A program made the position numbers and the translations under genes. From NCBI GenBank assembly GCA_965207585.1, contig CBDBMT010000002.1, positions 124,001 through 188,000 of the forward strand: a stretch of DNA of 64,000 nt, given 5' to 3'. Under the pieces are notes generated by a model that ran no database searches, was not told where the DNA came from, and saw only the letters and a list, made by a program, of their open reading frames with translations. Of the stretch, positions 27,384-38,008 are shown piece by piece; within the stretch, counting starts at the first letter, position 1; every line of letters begins with the position of its first letter. This stretch comes from Bin87 sp965207585 (GTDB taxonomy: Bacteria > Chloroflexota > Dehalococcoidia > Lucifugimonadales > UBA3495).

Positions 27384-27499
27384 CCGCGACGGCGCCGCGC
27401 GTTTTGAAGCCAACAGCTGGAACGGTGATGTCATCCCCGGATTGACCATGCAGCCTTCTGATCCGCCCAGCGTTGCCATGTCCCGAAGGAGAGCGCCAG

Positions 27500-29284
27500 A
27501 TGAATGAGGCCATTGTATTTGCGGTCCTCGGGCTCTCCCTGGTGTTGTTCATAGTCGGCAAGTGGCGCTACGACATCGTTGCCGTGCTGGCTTTGCTGGT
27601 GCTGGCGATAGCGGGCATCGTGCCCGCCGCGGAGGCCTATAAGGGGTTCGGGCACCCGGCGGTGATCACCGTGGCCGCGGTGTTGGTCCTGAGCCGCGCC
27701 CTCTACAACTCCGGCGTGGTGGACGTGATTGCCGATTGGTATTCGCGCATACCGGAGTTCCTGACCTTGAGGATCGCGGCGTTGTCCGGCATGACGGCAT
27801 TTCTGTCGGCGTTCATGAACAACGTGGGAGCGGTGAGCCTGCTGCTGCCCGTGGCGATCCGCGTGGCCAACCGGAGTGAACATCCGCCCTCGCGGTTCCT
27901 TATGCCCCTGGCGTTCACGTCGCTGCTGGGAGGGATGATCACGCTGATCGGAACGCCGCCCAACGTGATCATTGCCAACTTTCGCCAGGAGCAGCTGGGC
28001 GCTCCATTCCAAATGTTTGACTTCACGCTGGTTGGGCTCATGGTAACCGCGGCCGGCGTGGTCTTCATAGTGCTGGTGGGCTGGCGCTTGATTCCGGATC
28101 GGCATACACCTCCCTCTCTGGGAGACACGGTTGACATCGAGAGCTACATGACCGAAGTGCGCGTGCCGGAGGACTCGAGGTTCGTGGGGCGGCGCCTGCG
28201 GGACATCGAAGAGTCTGCGGATGATGACGTCGCCATCGCCGGCCTGCTTCACCAGGGTATCGTGTACGGCGCACCGTCCAGCTACCAGACAATCGACGCC
28301 AACGACATCTTGATCATTGAGGCCGACCCGGAAGACCTGGCCGCTTTCGTGGAAAACACGGGATTCGAACTGGAGGGCTCCACCGACGCTCAATCCGAGA
28401 TCAGCCAGACGCTGGATGCCGAGAATGTTGCCATAGTGGAGGCCATCGTGACCCCGGGCAGCCTGGCGCAAGACCGGAGCGCCCGGGAACTTCGCCTGCA
28501 CTCGGAATTCGGCGTGAACCTCCTGGGAGTGTCCCGGCGTGGGCAGCGACTCGTTCGTCGGCTCGGCCATATCAACTTCCGGCTGGGAGACGTGCTGCTG
28601 CTCCAGGGTCAGGAGGAGGTCGTGCAGACCGCGCTGCCTCGGCTCGGGCTGCTGCCCCTGGCCGAGCGCGAGCTGCGCATCGGCCAAAGGCGGCGCCTCC
28701 TGTTCCCACTGGCCGTGTTTGCAGCCGCGTTGCTGCTGACCTCCTTCGGCTTTCTGTCGGTCCAGGTGTCATTCGTAGCCGCGGTGGTCGTTCTCGTGGT
28801 GACGCGGATCGTCTCGCTGGAAGAGGCCTACGAAGCCATCGACTGGCCGGTGATCATCCTCCTGGGCGCCATGATTCCGGTAGGCGAAGCATTGGAAACC
28901 ACGGGAGGCGCGGCGCGGATCGCGGCAACCTTCGGGGATCTGGGCGCGGCTCTTCCTCCCTGGGCCATGCTGGGAATCGTGCTGGTGACGACGATGCTGC
29001 TGTCGGCCGTGATTAACAACGCCGCCGCCGTGATCCTCATGGCGCCCATTGGCATCAACGTGGCCGAAAACATCGGCGCGTCCCTGGACCCGTTCCTGAT
29101 GGCGGTGGCCATCGGCGGGTCGTCGGCTTTCCTGTCACCCATCGGGCACCAGTCCAACACCATTGTGATGGGGCCGGGCGGTTACCGGTTCGTGGACTAC
29201 TTGAGGATGGGCCTGCCGCTGGAAGTGGTGATCGTCGTGGTGTGCGTCCCCGCCATCATGTGGGTGTGGCCCTTGGGAGTGTAG
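27500..29284 (+). CDS. SLC13/DASS-type permease with two TrkA-C domains
   Basis: A 594-residue membrane transporter. N-terminal spans (MNEAIVFAVLGLSLVLFIVG onward) lead to 'FLSAFMNNVGAVSLLLPVAI', a divalent anion/Na+ symporter (SLC13) signature with 'GMITLIGTPPNVIIANF'. Two cytosolic TrkA-C-like domains follow (about residues 210-390), and the C-terminal half repeats the inverted topology with 'MLLSAVINNAAAVILMAPIGI' and 'AFLSPIGHQSNTIVMGPGGYR'. AAGGAG before ATG 27500 decides the start over 27473. TrkA-C domains suggest regulation by a nucleotide or ion. Substrate probably an anion (dicarboxylate, sulfate) but not proven. Confidence 0.85.
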   Translation: MNEAIVFAVLGLSLVLFIVGKWRYDIVAVLALLVLAIAGIVPAAEAYKGFGHPAVITVAAVLVLSRALYNSGVVDVIADWYSRIPEFLTLRIAALSGMTAFLSAFMNNVGAVSLLLPVAIRVANRSEHPPSRFLMPLAFTSLLGGMITLIGTPPNVIIANFRQEQLGAPFQMFDFTLVGLMVTAAGVVFIVLVGWRLIPDRHTPPSLGDTVDIESYMTEVRVPEDSRFVGRRLRDIEESADDDVAIAGLLHQGIVYGAPSSYQTIDANDILIIEADPEDLAAFVENTGFELEGSTDAQSEISQTLDAENVAIVEAIVTPGSLAQDRSARELRLHSEFGVNLLGVSRRGQRLVRRLGHINFRLGDVLLLQGQEEVVQTALPRLGLLPLAERELRIGQRRRLLFPLAVFAAALLLTSFGFLSVQVSFVAAVVVLVVTRIVSLEEAYEAIDWPVIILLGAMIPVGEALETTGGAARIAATFGDLGAALPPWAMLGIVLVTTMLLSAVINNAAAVILMAPIGINVAENIGASLDPFLMAVAIGGSSAFLSPIGHQSNTIVMGPGGYRFVDYLRMGLPLEVVIVVVCVPAIMWVWPLGV

Positions 29285-29325
29285 CGGCAATTCGCCGGTT
29301 GGTGGCGCTGGGCACGCTGATGCCT

Positions 29326-29354
29326 CTGACACGATTCCAGCAGAGGCATATAAT
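29326..29354 (+). promoter_or_regulatory. sigma-70-type promoter of the acyl-CoA carboxylase operon
   Basis: CTGACA (29326-29331), a 17-base spacer and TATAAT (29349-29354) form a near-consensus promoter. The -10 overlaps the possible ATG at 29353, so that codon cannot be the start of a transcript made here; the ATG at 29404 gives a leader of about 43 bases. Confidence 0.7.
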
Positions 29355-29403
29355 GGGCTCAGCATCGGGTCAACAAGCCTTCCTCACGGGTCCGCACAAT
29401 AGC

Positions 29404-31011
<1,608 letters not shown>

Positions 31012-31036
31012 AGCCCGGCCTCGACCCCGGCGCTGC

Positions 31037-31042
31037 TATAAT
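31037..31042 (+). promoter_or_regulatory. -10 element TATAAT upstream of the Uma2 gene
   Basis: GCTGCTATAATTC lies 44 bases before the ATG at 31086, so the Uma2 gene may have its own promoter inside the carboxylase operon. No good -35. Confidence 0.4.
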
Positions 31043-31085
31043 TCAGCCAGCCAGCCCGGCCCTGCTGCCAACCGCCAGGTGCGAC

Positions 31086-31850
31086 ATGACCATACCCAAT
31101 ACCTTCACCAGGACGCCCCATGTCCAAAGTTCCTTCGTGTTCCCCGACCCGCCGGAAGACCATGATGACAAGATGACCAACCATGACCAGATGGCCGAAA
31201 CCGGCAACGCTCGTTATCTGGCCATCCACCTGGGCAACCCGGAGTCCACCCTGGTGGTCGGCGAGCGTTACCTGGCCCTGGTGCCCACTCGGGACATGAC
31301 CAGGCTGACCTACCCTGACCTCCTGGTGGCCTTTGACGTGAAACCGGAGGACTACCGCCAGCACAACGCCTACGTCATCTCGGAGCAGGGAAAGCCGCCG
31401 GATTTCGTGCTGGAAGTGGCGTCCCCTTCCAGCGGCCGGCGGGACGTGGCGGAAAAGCGGGAGATCTACGCGGGTTTGCTCATCCCGGAGTACTGGCGGT
31501 TTGACGAAACGGGGCGGTATCACGGAGCGCGGCTGGCCGGGGATCGTTTGGTGAACGGGGAGTACGAACCGATAGACATAGACGAGCGGGACGGCGGGAG
31601 TTTGCAGGGGTACAGCGCGGTCCTGAACCTGAACCTGCGTTGGGCGCTGTCGGGTCGTACACCGTACCGGTATGGGCTGGCGCGTGGCCTGCCGCGCGGG
31701 CGTTTGGATTGGCACGACCCGACCACGGGTCAGCACATCACCACTCTTGAAGATGAACGGGAAGCCCGCCTCGCCGCCGAAGCCCGCGCCGCCGCTGCTG
31801 AAGCCCGCGTCCGCGAACTGGAAGAACGGCTCCGCCGGCAGAATCTCTGA
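31086..31850 (+). CDS. Uma2-family (DUF820) PD-(D/E)xK endonuclease-fold protein
   Basis: A 254-residue protein with the Uma2 core 'PDFVLEVASPSSGRRDVAEKREIYA', where the Glu and the Lys of the PD-(D/E)xK site are visible, then LIPEYWRFDETGRY, the usual 'eYWrvD'. The C-terminal 40 residues form a charged Ala/Glu/Arg coiled coil. Uma2 genes are spread through Chloroflexota and cyanobacteria, often in many copies, with no settled role. This one sits between the beta and biotin carboxylase genes of a carboxylase operon. ATG 31086 is chosen because the family-like sequence begins soon after. Confidence 0.8.
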   Translation: MTIPNTFTRTPHVQSSFVFPDPPEDHDDKMTNHDQMAETGNARYLAIHLGNPESTLVVGERYLALVPTRDMTRLTYPDLLVAFDVKPEDYRQHNAYVISEQGKPPDFVLEVASPSSGRRDVAEKREIYAGLLIPEYWRFDETGRYHGARLAGDRLVNGEYEPIDIDERDGGSLQGYSAVLNLNLRWALSGRTPYRYGLARGLPRGRLDWHDPTTGQHITTLEDEREARLAAEARAAAAEARVRELEERLRRQNL

Positions 31851-31880
31851 CGTGCGTCGGCTCTCGTCGGACGCTCTCTG

Positions 31881-33383
31881 ATGTTCTCCAAAGTGGTGGT
31901 GGCCAATCGGGGCGAAATCGCGGTCAGGATTAACCAGACTCTCCGCGCCATGGAGATTGCCCCCGTGGCGGTGTATTCGGACCCTGACGCCGGCGCTCCC
32001 CACGTGTTGACCGCGGAACAGGCGATATCCCTGTCCGGGAACACGGCGGAAGAAACCTACCTGGACATCGACAAAATAGTTCAGGCCGCCCGAGACTGCG
32101 GCGCCGATGCCGTACACCCTGGCTACGGGTTCCTGTCGGAAAACCCGGCGTTCGCCCGGGCGTGCAGCGAAGCCGGGATCACGTTCATCGGCCCCACTCC
32201 GGAAAGCATGGCGCAACTCGGGGACAAGCTCCGCTCCAAGGACATTGCCCAGCGCGCCGGCGTGCCCGTGGTGCCGGGTTCTGCGGAGTGCCTGCCGGGC
32301 GATCCGGCGGCCGCCGAGTTCGCTGAGCGCTGGGGGTTCCCTCTGCTGGTGAAGGCTGCGGCCGGGGGCGGCGGTCGCGGCATGCGCGTGGTCGACAGAC
32401 CGGAACGGTTGGACGCCGACATGGAACTGGCCAGCCGGGAGGCCCAGGCCGCCTTCGGCGACGGCCGCGTATTCCTGGAACGCTACATCTCTAACCCGCG
32501 CCACGTGGAGATCCAGGTGTTGGCCGACGGACACGGCCACACGATCTACCTGGGCGAGCGGGAGTGCAGCATCCAGCGTCGCCACCAGAAGATTATCGAG
32601 GAGACTCCATCGCCGGCGCTGACGCCCGAACTGCGCCGGAACATGGGCGAAGCCGCGGTCGCCGTGGCCCGGGAAGCCGGATACGTCAATGCAGGTACCG
32701 TCGAGTTCCTGTTGGACACCCGAGCGGGTGAGTTCTACTTCCTGGAAATGAACGCCCGCCTCCAGGTAGAGCACCCGATCACCGAGGCCGTGCTGGGAAT
32801 GGACATGGTGGAATGGCAGGCACGCATCGCCAACGGGGAACCCCTGACGCTGCAACAGGAGGACATCCAGCCCCGGGGCCACGCCATCGAGTGCCGCATA
32901 TATGCGGAAGACCCCTACCACGACTTCGTGCCGTCCACCGGGCCGCTGCTGCGCTGGCGACCTCCCAGCGGCCCGGGACTGCGGCTGGACAGTGGGGTGG
33001 CAGAGGGCCATGAGGTGTCAATCTATTACGATCCCATGCTCGCCAAGCTGGTGGCCTGGGCGCCGGACCGAGACCTCAGCCTGCGCCGCATGGACGTGGC
33101 CTTGTCCCAGTTCCTGGTGCTGGGCGTGATCACCAACATCCCGCTGTTGCGCGCGGTGCTGGGGCACGCTCAGTTTCAGCGGGGGGATTACGATACTGGA
33201 TTCCTGGAATGGAACCCGGTAGTGACCAACCCAGCCCTGACTGACGAAACGCGCCTGGCAACCCGGGCATTGGCGGCATGGGCGTCACAACAGCCGGTCG
33301 GCCCAGCATCACCGGCGGCCTCGGCTGACAGGCGGGTGAGCGCCAACCCCTGGCAAATCGCCGGCGAGCGGAGGCTGCCGTGA
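31881..33383 (+). CDS. biotin carboxylase subunit of acyl-CoA carboxylase
   Basis: A 500-residue ATP-grasp biotin carboxylase: N-terminal 'VVVANRGEIAVRINQTLRAM', VHPGYGFLSENPAFARACSE, the glycine-rich ATP loop AAAGGGGRGMRVV, 'ERECSIQRRHQKIIEETPSP' and 'FYFLEMNARLQVEHPITEAV'. It loads bicarbonate on biotin for the carboxyltransferase at 29404. The last ~40 residues are a variable linker, and its stop overlaps the GTG of the biotin-carrier gene (GTGA), so the two are coupled. Confidence 0.92.
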   Translation: MFSKVVVANRGEIAVRINQTLRAMEIAPVAVYSDPDAGAPHVLTAEQAISLSGNTAEETYLDIDKIVQAARDCGADAVHPGYGFLSENPAFARACSEAGITFIGPTPESMAQLGDKLRSKDIAQRAGVPVVPGSAECLPGDPAAAEFAERWGFPLLVKAAAGGGGRGMRVVDRPERLDADMELASREAQAAFGDGRVFLERYISNPRHVEIQVLADGHGHTIYLGERECSIQRRHQKIIEETPSPALTPELRRNMGEAAVAVAREAGYVNAGTVEFLLDTRAGEFYFLEMNARLQVEHPITEAVLGMDMVEWQARIANGEPLTLQQEDIQPRGHAIECRIYAEDPYHDFVPSTGPLLRWRPPSGPGLRLDSGVAEGHEVSIYYDPMLAKLVAWAPDRDLSLRRMDVALSQFLVLGVITNIPLLRAVLGHAQFQRGDYDTGFLEWNPVVTNPALTDETRLATRALAAWASQQPVGPASPAASADRRVSANPWQIAGERRLP

Positions 33384-33937
33384 CCACGAGCCAGGGCCAG
33401 ATGCGGGAGACGTACCCGGCTGAGGGTGAGGTGTATCGCTACCGGTCCGACGAGCAGGACGACTCGTTTTCCTTCAGATTGGAGGGCGATGAACCCGCGG
33501 TTGTGGATGCCTCGACGACTCTCGCCATCGAGTCGCGTCAGGCCGGAGAAGGGCTGTGCCGCACCGAATCGGGCCGTTCTATCCGGTTCGCCTGGGCCTG
33601 GGTCGGCCCTGAGCTGCACCTGTGGCTGGACGGCGCGCTGTTCGTGTTTCAGCGGGCGGAAACCCGGCGGCGCGGCGCCAGCGCTGCCACGGAAGCCCCG
33701 GGAGATATTCTCGCCCCCATGCCGGGCGCGGTGCTGGAGGTGCTGGTCAGCGAGGGTGACCGCGTAGAGCGCAACCAGACGGTGGCACTGATGGAATCGA
33801 TGAAAATGGAGCTGGTTATCACCGCGCCCCGGCCCGGCGTCGTCAGGCGGGTGTCCGTGGAGCCGGGCCAACAGGTGGACCGGGGTATGCGCCTGATGGA
33901 GTTGGGTCCTGAAAGCGACTCCGAGGGCGGTCGCTGA
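33380..33937 (+). CDS. biotin carboxyl carrier (BCCP-type) subunit
   Basis: A 185-residue protein whose C-terminal ~75 residues form a biotinyl domain with the biotinylation motif MESMKMEL (Lys in MKM), preceded by 'ILAPMPGAVLEVLVSEGDRVERNQTV'. The N-terminal ~100 residues form a small beta domain like the BT or linker region of carboxylase alpha chains. A GTG start at 33380 overlaps the biotin carboxylase stop. Together with 29404 and 31881 it gives a complete three-subunit carboxylase. Confidence 0.88.
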   Translation: MTTSQGQMRETYPAEGEVYRYRSDEQDDSFSFRLEGDEPAVVDASTTLAIESRQAGEGLCRTESGRSIRFAWAWVGPELHLWLDGALFVFQRAETRRRGASAATEAPGDILAPMPGAVLEVLVSEGDRVERNQTVALMESMKMELVITAPRPGVVRRVSVEPGQQVDRGMRLMELGPESDSEGGR

Positions 33938-34048
33938 CGGCATCGCGCTTGCCGCCATACCGTCGACGCTCGGCGATGGCAGTGTTAGGATGCTGGCGAT
34001 CGCGGCGTTCCCAAAGGCAGGACACGCCAGCTAAACCGGAGGAACCTC

Positions 34049-35254
34049 ATGCCAGGCCAGGGTTTGGACTATTCCGCGCTATTCAACCGGGAGCTGCCGC
34101 CGCCGAGCCCCAAATGGGGAGGTCATCCCCGGTTTAACTTCATCGGCGGCCACAGCGACCCCGACATGGTTCCCACGGAAGGGTTCATCGAATCGGCGGA
34201 AAGGGTGTTCCGCGGCGACCCGCGCAACATCTCCATGTACAACTTCTCCGGCGGGCCGCAGGGCATCCTACCGTTGCGTGAGTTCCTGGTCGAAAAGCTG
34301 GGCCAGCATCGCGGCATCGATACGACGATTGACGACGTGCTGATCACGTCCGGTTCCGGCCAGGGGATCGAGCTGATTAACGAAATCCTGCTGGAGGAGG
34401 GCGACACCGCGATTGTAGAGGCGTTCAGCTTCTCCGGGGCGCTGGGCAATCTGCGGCGCAGGAAGGTCAATATCGTCGGCATCGACGTGGACCAGGACGG
34501 GATGCGGATGGATCACCTGGCGCAAGCCCTGGAAGACCTGCGCGAGCGGGGAGTGCTCCCCAAGTACATCTATACGATCCCGACGCTACAGAACCCCACC
34601 GGCACCGTGTTGACCATGGAGCGCCGGTTCCGGATGCTGGAGTTGAGCGAAGAATACGGCGTGCCGATATTTGAGGATGAGTGCTACGCAGACCTCATAT
34701 TCGAGGGGGAGTACGAGAACGCCATCCGGTCGCTGGACGATTCCAACCGGGTGTTGCACATCGGCTCATTCTCAAAAACCCTGGGCCCCGGCACGCGGCT
34801 GGGCTACGTCGTGGCTTCGTGGGACGTGATGAGCCGCCTGCTTTCCCGGAAGAACGACGCCGGCACCGGCGTCATGGACCAGATGATCGTGGGCGACTAC
34901 TTCGCCCACCATTACGAGGATCATATTTTGGAGATGAGGTCAGCGTTGCAACGCAAGTGCGACGTGCTGAGCAGTGCGCTCCGCGAGTCCTTCGGCCCCA
35001 GCGTCGAGTTCGAAGTGCCCCGGGGCGGCATGTACCTGTGGGTGAAGCTCCCCGACGGCGTCGATTCCCGCCAGTTGGAAGGGCCGGCGCTGCGGGAAGG
35101 CATCGCCTTCAACCCCGGGCCGGACTGGTCAGCCGACCCCGACGCGGCGGCCGGCTACATCCGGCTGTGTTTCGCTCTGCCGTCCGAAGCAGAAATACGG
35201 GAAGGGGTGGAGAAGATGGCCGACGTGTTCCGCAGGGAGGGCGCGCTGCTCTGA
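34049..35254 (+). CDS. PLP-dependent aminotransferase (fold type I, MocR-like/aminoadipate type)
   Basis: A 401-residue class-I/II aminotransferase. 'ISMYNFSGGPQGILPLREFL', 'VLITSGSGQGIELINEILLEEGDTAIVE', 'YTIPTLQNPTGTVLTMERR', the PLP Lys in HIGSFSKTLGPGTRLGY and 'GGMYLWVKLPDGVD' are clear. This belongs with 2-aminoadipate- or valine-pyruvate-type transaminases and lacks the DNA-binding domain of MocR regulators. GGAGG lies at -10. Its place after the carboxylase operon could fit branched-chain or lysine catabolism, but this is inference. Confidence 0.88.
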   Translation: MPGQGLDYSALFNRELPPPSPKWGGHPRFNFIGGHSDPDMVPTEGFIESAERVFRGDPRNISMYNFSGGPQGILPLREFLVEKLGQHRGIDTTIDDVLITSGSGQGIELINEILLEEGDTAIVEAFSFSGALGNLRRRKVNIVGIDVDQDGMRMDHLAQALEDLRERGVLPKYIYTIPTLQNPTGTVLTMERRFRMLELSEEYGVPIFEDECYADLIFEGEYENAIRSLDDSNRVLHIGSFSKTLGPGTRLGYVVASWDVMSRLLSRKNDAGTGVMDQMIVGDYFAHHYEDHILEMRSALQRKCDVLSSALRESFGPSVEFEVPRGGMYLWVKLPDGVDSRQLEGPALREGIAFNPGPDWSADPDAAAGYIRLCFALPSEAEIREGVEKMADVFRREGALL

Positions 35255-35285
35255 TCGTGCGATCTCGCAGTCTCCACGGAACGAA

Positions 35286-36098
35286 CTACGCGCTGCCGTC
35301 GATGCTGCGCGCAAACTCGAGGGTCCTAGCGGCCAGCGTGTCCGGGATTTCCACCTTCATGTTGTGACCCACCCCGTCGAAAAGTTCCAGCTGTGCATTG
35401 GGCATTCGCTCGACCATCAAACGCTGGATCTCCACCGGAGTAATGTCGTCGTGGGACGCGCCCAGGATCAGCGTGGGCACGGCGATGTCTGGCAGCAGCG
35501 GTGTTAGGTCCGCCGCCAGCAGGCAGCCCTGAAGCACCAGCACTTCGGACGCCTCGGTTTTTTCTCCTTCATCCGCGTACCATTGAACGACCTCGTCGGG
35601 AGTGTCCGGGCCGAACCGTTTATCGGTGTCGGCCAGCAGCCAGGCCCGCGTGCCCTGCTGCTCCAGTATTCCCCGCCAGGGCGCGGCGTCCATGTTGGCT
35701 CCCATCTGGGCCAGCCTGGGCGTGGATGCCACCAGCGTCAGGCTCAGCAGGCGTTCGGGGTGATCGTGGGCGAACCGGAGGCTCACGATGCCTCCGGCCG
35801 ACGCCCCGACCAGGTGGGTCCGGTCGATCTCCAGCGCGTCCAGGACGCGAGCGATGTCGCCGGCCAGATCGGCCAGTTGGAATGAATCTCCCAGGGTCTT
35901 GCGCGTGCCGGCGTGGCCTCGCATGTCGAAACGCACCACCCGGCGATGCCGCGCCAGCGTGGGGACCCACGGTCGCCAGCGGTGCAGGTTGCCGCCGGCG
36001 GCGTGGTGGAGCAAGATCGGAGCATCCTCACGCCAGGGGTCTGAAAAATCGTCCAGGTGATAGTGAAACTCGTCGCCGTTCAGGTCCAGTGTCGGCAT
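35286..36098 (-). CDS. alpha/beta hydrolase
   Basis: A 270-residue alpha/beta hydrolase. 'APILLHHAAGGNLHRWRPWVPTLA' (oxyanion region), RRVVRFDMRGHAGTRK, the nucleophile elbow 'HLVGASAGGIVSLRFAHDHPERLLSL' and a final His in 'FDGVGHNMKVEIPD' are present. The start ATG 36098 has GGAGGA at -9. Such enzymes act on esters, lactones or C-C bonds; the substrate is unknown. Confidence 0.85.
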   Translation of the reverse strand: MPTLDLNGDEFHYHLDDFSDPWREDAPILLHHAAGGNLHRWRPWVPTLARHRRVVRFDMRGHAGTRKTLGDSFQLADLAGDIARVLDALEIDRTHLVGASAGGIVSLRFAHDHPERLLSLTLVASTPRLAQMGANMDAAPWRGILEQQGTRAWLLADTDKRFGPDTPDEVVQWYADEGEKTEASEVLVLQGCLLAADLTPLLPDIAVPTLILGASHDDITPVEIQRLMVERMPNAQLELFDGVGHNMKVEIPDTLAARTLEFARSIDGSA

Positions 36099-36305
36099 GG
36101 TTCCTCCGCGTAATCGTGGGTGCATTCACGCCCTTCGCCAGCCCCGGCTGTGCGGGTGCGGCTTCCGAGGCTGCGGACAAGCATATCCTACGGAAAATCC
36201 TCGATGCGACGGTTTGCGGAAGGACGGCATAGCGGCGTACTCCGCCGGCGTCGCCGCGAGTGTGTAGAATGCGGCAAGAAGCAATCCGCGCGGAGGGAAG
36301 CGGCC

Positions 36306-37856
36306 ATGGCACTATCTCTGATACGGGGCAAACACGTCGTTTGCAAGGTCACCGGCTCTAACTCGGCGGAGGTGATCTCCGACGGGGCAGTGCTCCAACG
36401 CGATGGGGCTATCGAAGCGGTCGGGGACTACCGCGAGCTCAGCCGCCAGCATCCCGATGCCGAGGTCATCGGTTCCGGCAACCACATTGTCATGCCGGGG
36501 CTGGTCAACGACCACTTCCACGTGGGGCTGACGCCCTTCCAGATGGGCGCGCCGGACCTGCCGCTGGAAATGTGGAGCCTGCACCGCATCGGCGTTCGGG
36601 CCATCGACCCTTACCTGGACCAACTTTACGGAGCGGTCCAGATGATCGAGACCGGCACCACCACGGTGCAGGCGATTCACTCGACCCCTCGGGGAACCGG
36701 CCCGGTGAGCATGGAAATCGCCGACAAGGTGGTGGGCGCGTACCAGGCCTCCGGGATGCGGGTCTCTTACGCTCCTTCGGTTGCGGATCAGAACTCCATG
36801 GTTGCCGGCGCTGGCGGCGGCGAGGCCGATTTTGCGGCTCAAATGCCTCCCGATCTGGCCGAACGGTACCAATCCTTCATGGCCCCCGGCTACCGTCAAG
36901 TCGATGAAATCATGCCGGTCCTGGAAGAGATCTGCCGGAAATACGGCGGCAACCAGCATGAACGAGTGCAGGTGACGATGGCCCCCAGCAACGTGCACCG
37001 CTGCTCCGACGAGCTGCTCACGGCCATCAAGAACCTGGCAGGTCGCCACAGCACCGGCATTCACATTCACCTGCAGGAAACGGTGTACCAGAAGCTGTAC
37101 GGCCACACCGCCTACGGCAAGACGCCCCTGCAACACCTTCACGAGATAGGTTTCCTGGGGCCGGAAGTGGTCTGTGGCCATAGCGTCTGGGCCACCGAGG
37201 AAGACCTCAGCATCATGGCGGCCACCGGCACCAACATCTGCCACAACGCCAGTTCGAATCTGCGGCTGCAAAGCGGCATCGCCCCCATGGGCCAGATCCT
37301 GGCGGCCGGTATCAAGGTGGCCATCGGCAGCGACGAGGCCGGCCTGAACGACGACAAGGACCTGTTCCAGGAGATGCGGCTGGTGCTGAAACTCCACCGA
37401 GTGCCCGGCATCGACCTGGAGCCGCCCACGTCCCATCAGGTCCTGGAGATGGCGACGGCCAATGGGGCCTACGCCAGCTGGTTCGGCGACCGCATCGGCA
37501 CCCTGGAGCCGGGGAAGCGAGCGGACATGACGCTGGTGGACATGCGGAACATCGAGGAGCCGTTCCTGGACCCGCGGGTGTCGGTGGTCGACGCGCTGGT
37601 GCACCGGGCGCGGGGCATCGACGTGGACACCGTCCTCGTGGACGGTGAGGTGATACTGCGTGACGATCAGTTGACCCGGGTGGACAAGGATGAGCTGTTC
37701 CGGGAGCTGAAATCAGCCCTGGATCGGCCACTGACCGCGCAGGAGGAGGAACGGCGCGAACTGGCATCGCTGGTGGCGCCGCACCTGCGACGGTTCTACA
37801 GCGGCACCATGCCGCAAGATGCCCAGCCCTTCACCGCGTACAACGCGCGCTCCTGA
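36306..37856 (+). CDS. amidohydrolase family protein (Atz/Trz/chlorohydrolase type)
   Basis: A 516-residue metal-dependent hydrolase of the cyclic amidohydrolase/chlorohydrolase group. The metal site 'MPGLVNDHFHVGLTP' replaces the more usual HxH, 'HIHLQETVYQKLYGHTAYG' and 'VVCGHSVWATEEDLSIMAATGTNICHNASSNLRLQSGIAP' give the later histidines, and 'AIGSDEAGLNDDKDL' the Asp. The C terminus has the 'GTLEPGKRADMTLVDM' signature. GGAGGGAAG before ATG 36306 decides the start. It would deaminate or dechlorinate a nitrogen heterocycle or guanine-like compound. Confidence 0.85.
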   Translation: MALSLIRGKHVVCKVTGSNSAEVISDGAVLQRDGAIEAVGDYRELSRQHPDAEVIGSGNHIVMPGLVNDHFHVGLTPFQMGAPDLPLEMWSLHRIGVRAIDPYLDQLYGAVQMIETGTTTVQAIHSTPRGTGPVSMEIADKVVGAYQASGMRVSYAPSVADQNSMVAGAGGGEADFAAQMPPDLAERYQSFMAPGYRQVDEIMPVLEEICRKYGGNQHERVQVTMAPSNVHRCSDELLTAIKNLAGRHSTGIHIHLQETVYQKLYGHTAYGKTPLQHLHEIGFLGPEVVCGHSVWATEEDLSIMAATGTNICHNASSNLRLQSGIAPMGQILAAGIKVAIGSDEAGLNDDKDLFQEMRLVLKLHRVPGIDLEPPTSHQVLEMATANGAYASWFGDRIGTLEPGKRADMTLVDMRNIEEPFLDPRVSVVDALVHRARGIDVDTVLVDGEVILRDDQLTRVDKDELFRELKSALDRPLTAQEEERRELASLVAPHLRRFYSGTMPQDAQPFTAYNARS

Positions 37857-38008
37857 CGGCACTCGGCCGTGCGGGAGTCGGATTCCGCCTGCGGGCGTGA
37901 ATCACGCCGCCATAGCGCTTTCGCGAGTGCTAATATCACCATGAGAACCGGCAACCAAACCCTGAAATTCCTAAACACCCTATTGGCCGTAGGCCCATCG
38001 GAGGCATC

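Larger units (their letters stand above)
27133..27499. other. intergenic stretch without a gene
   Basis: This 367-base gap holds the 90-bp inverted repeat at 27204-27293 and a TATAAT at 27378-27383 upstream of the transporter. I see no credible ORF or RNA gene in it. Confidence 0.6.
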
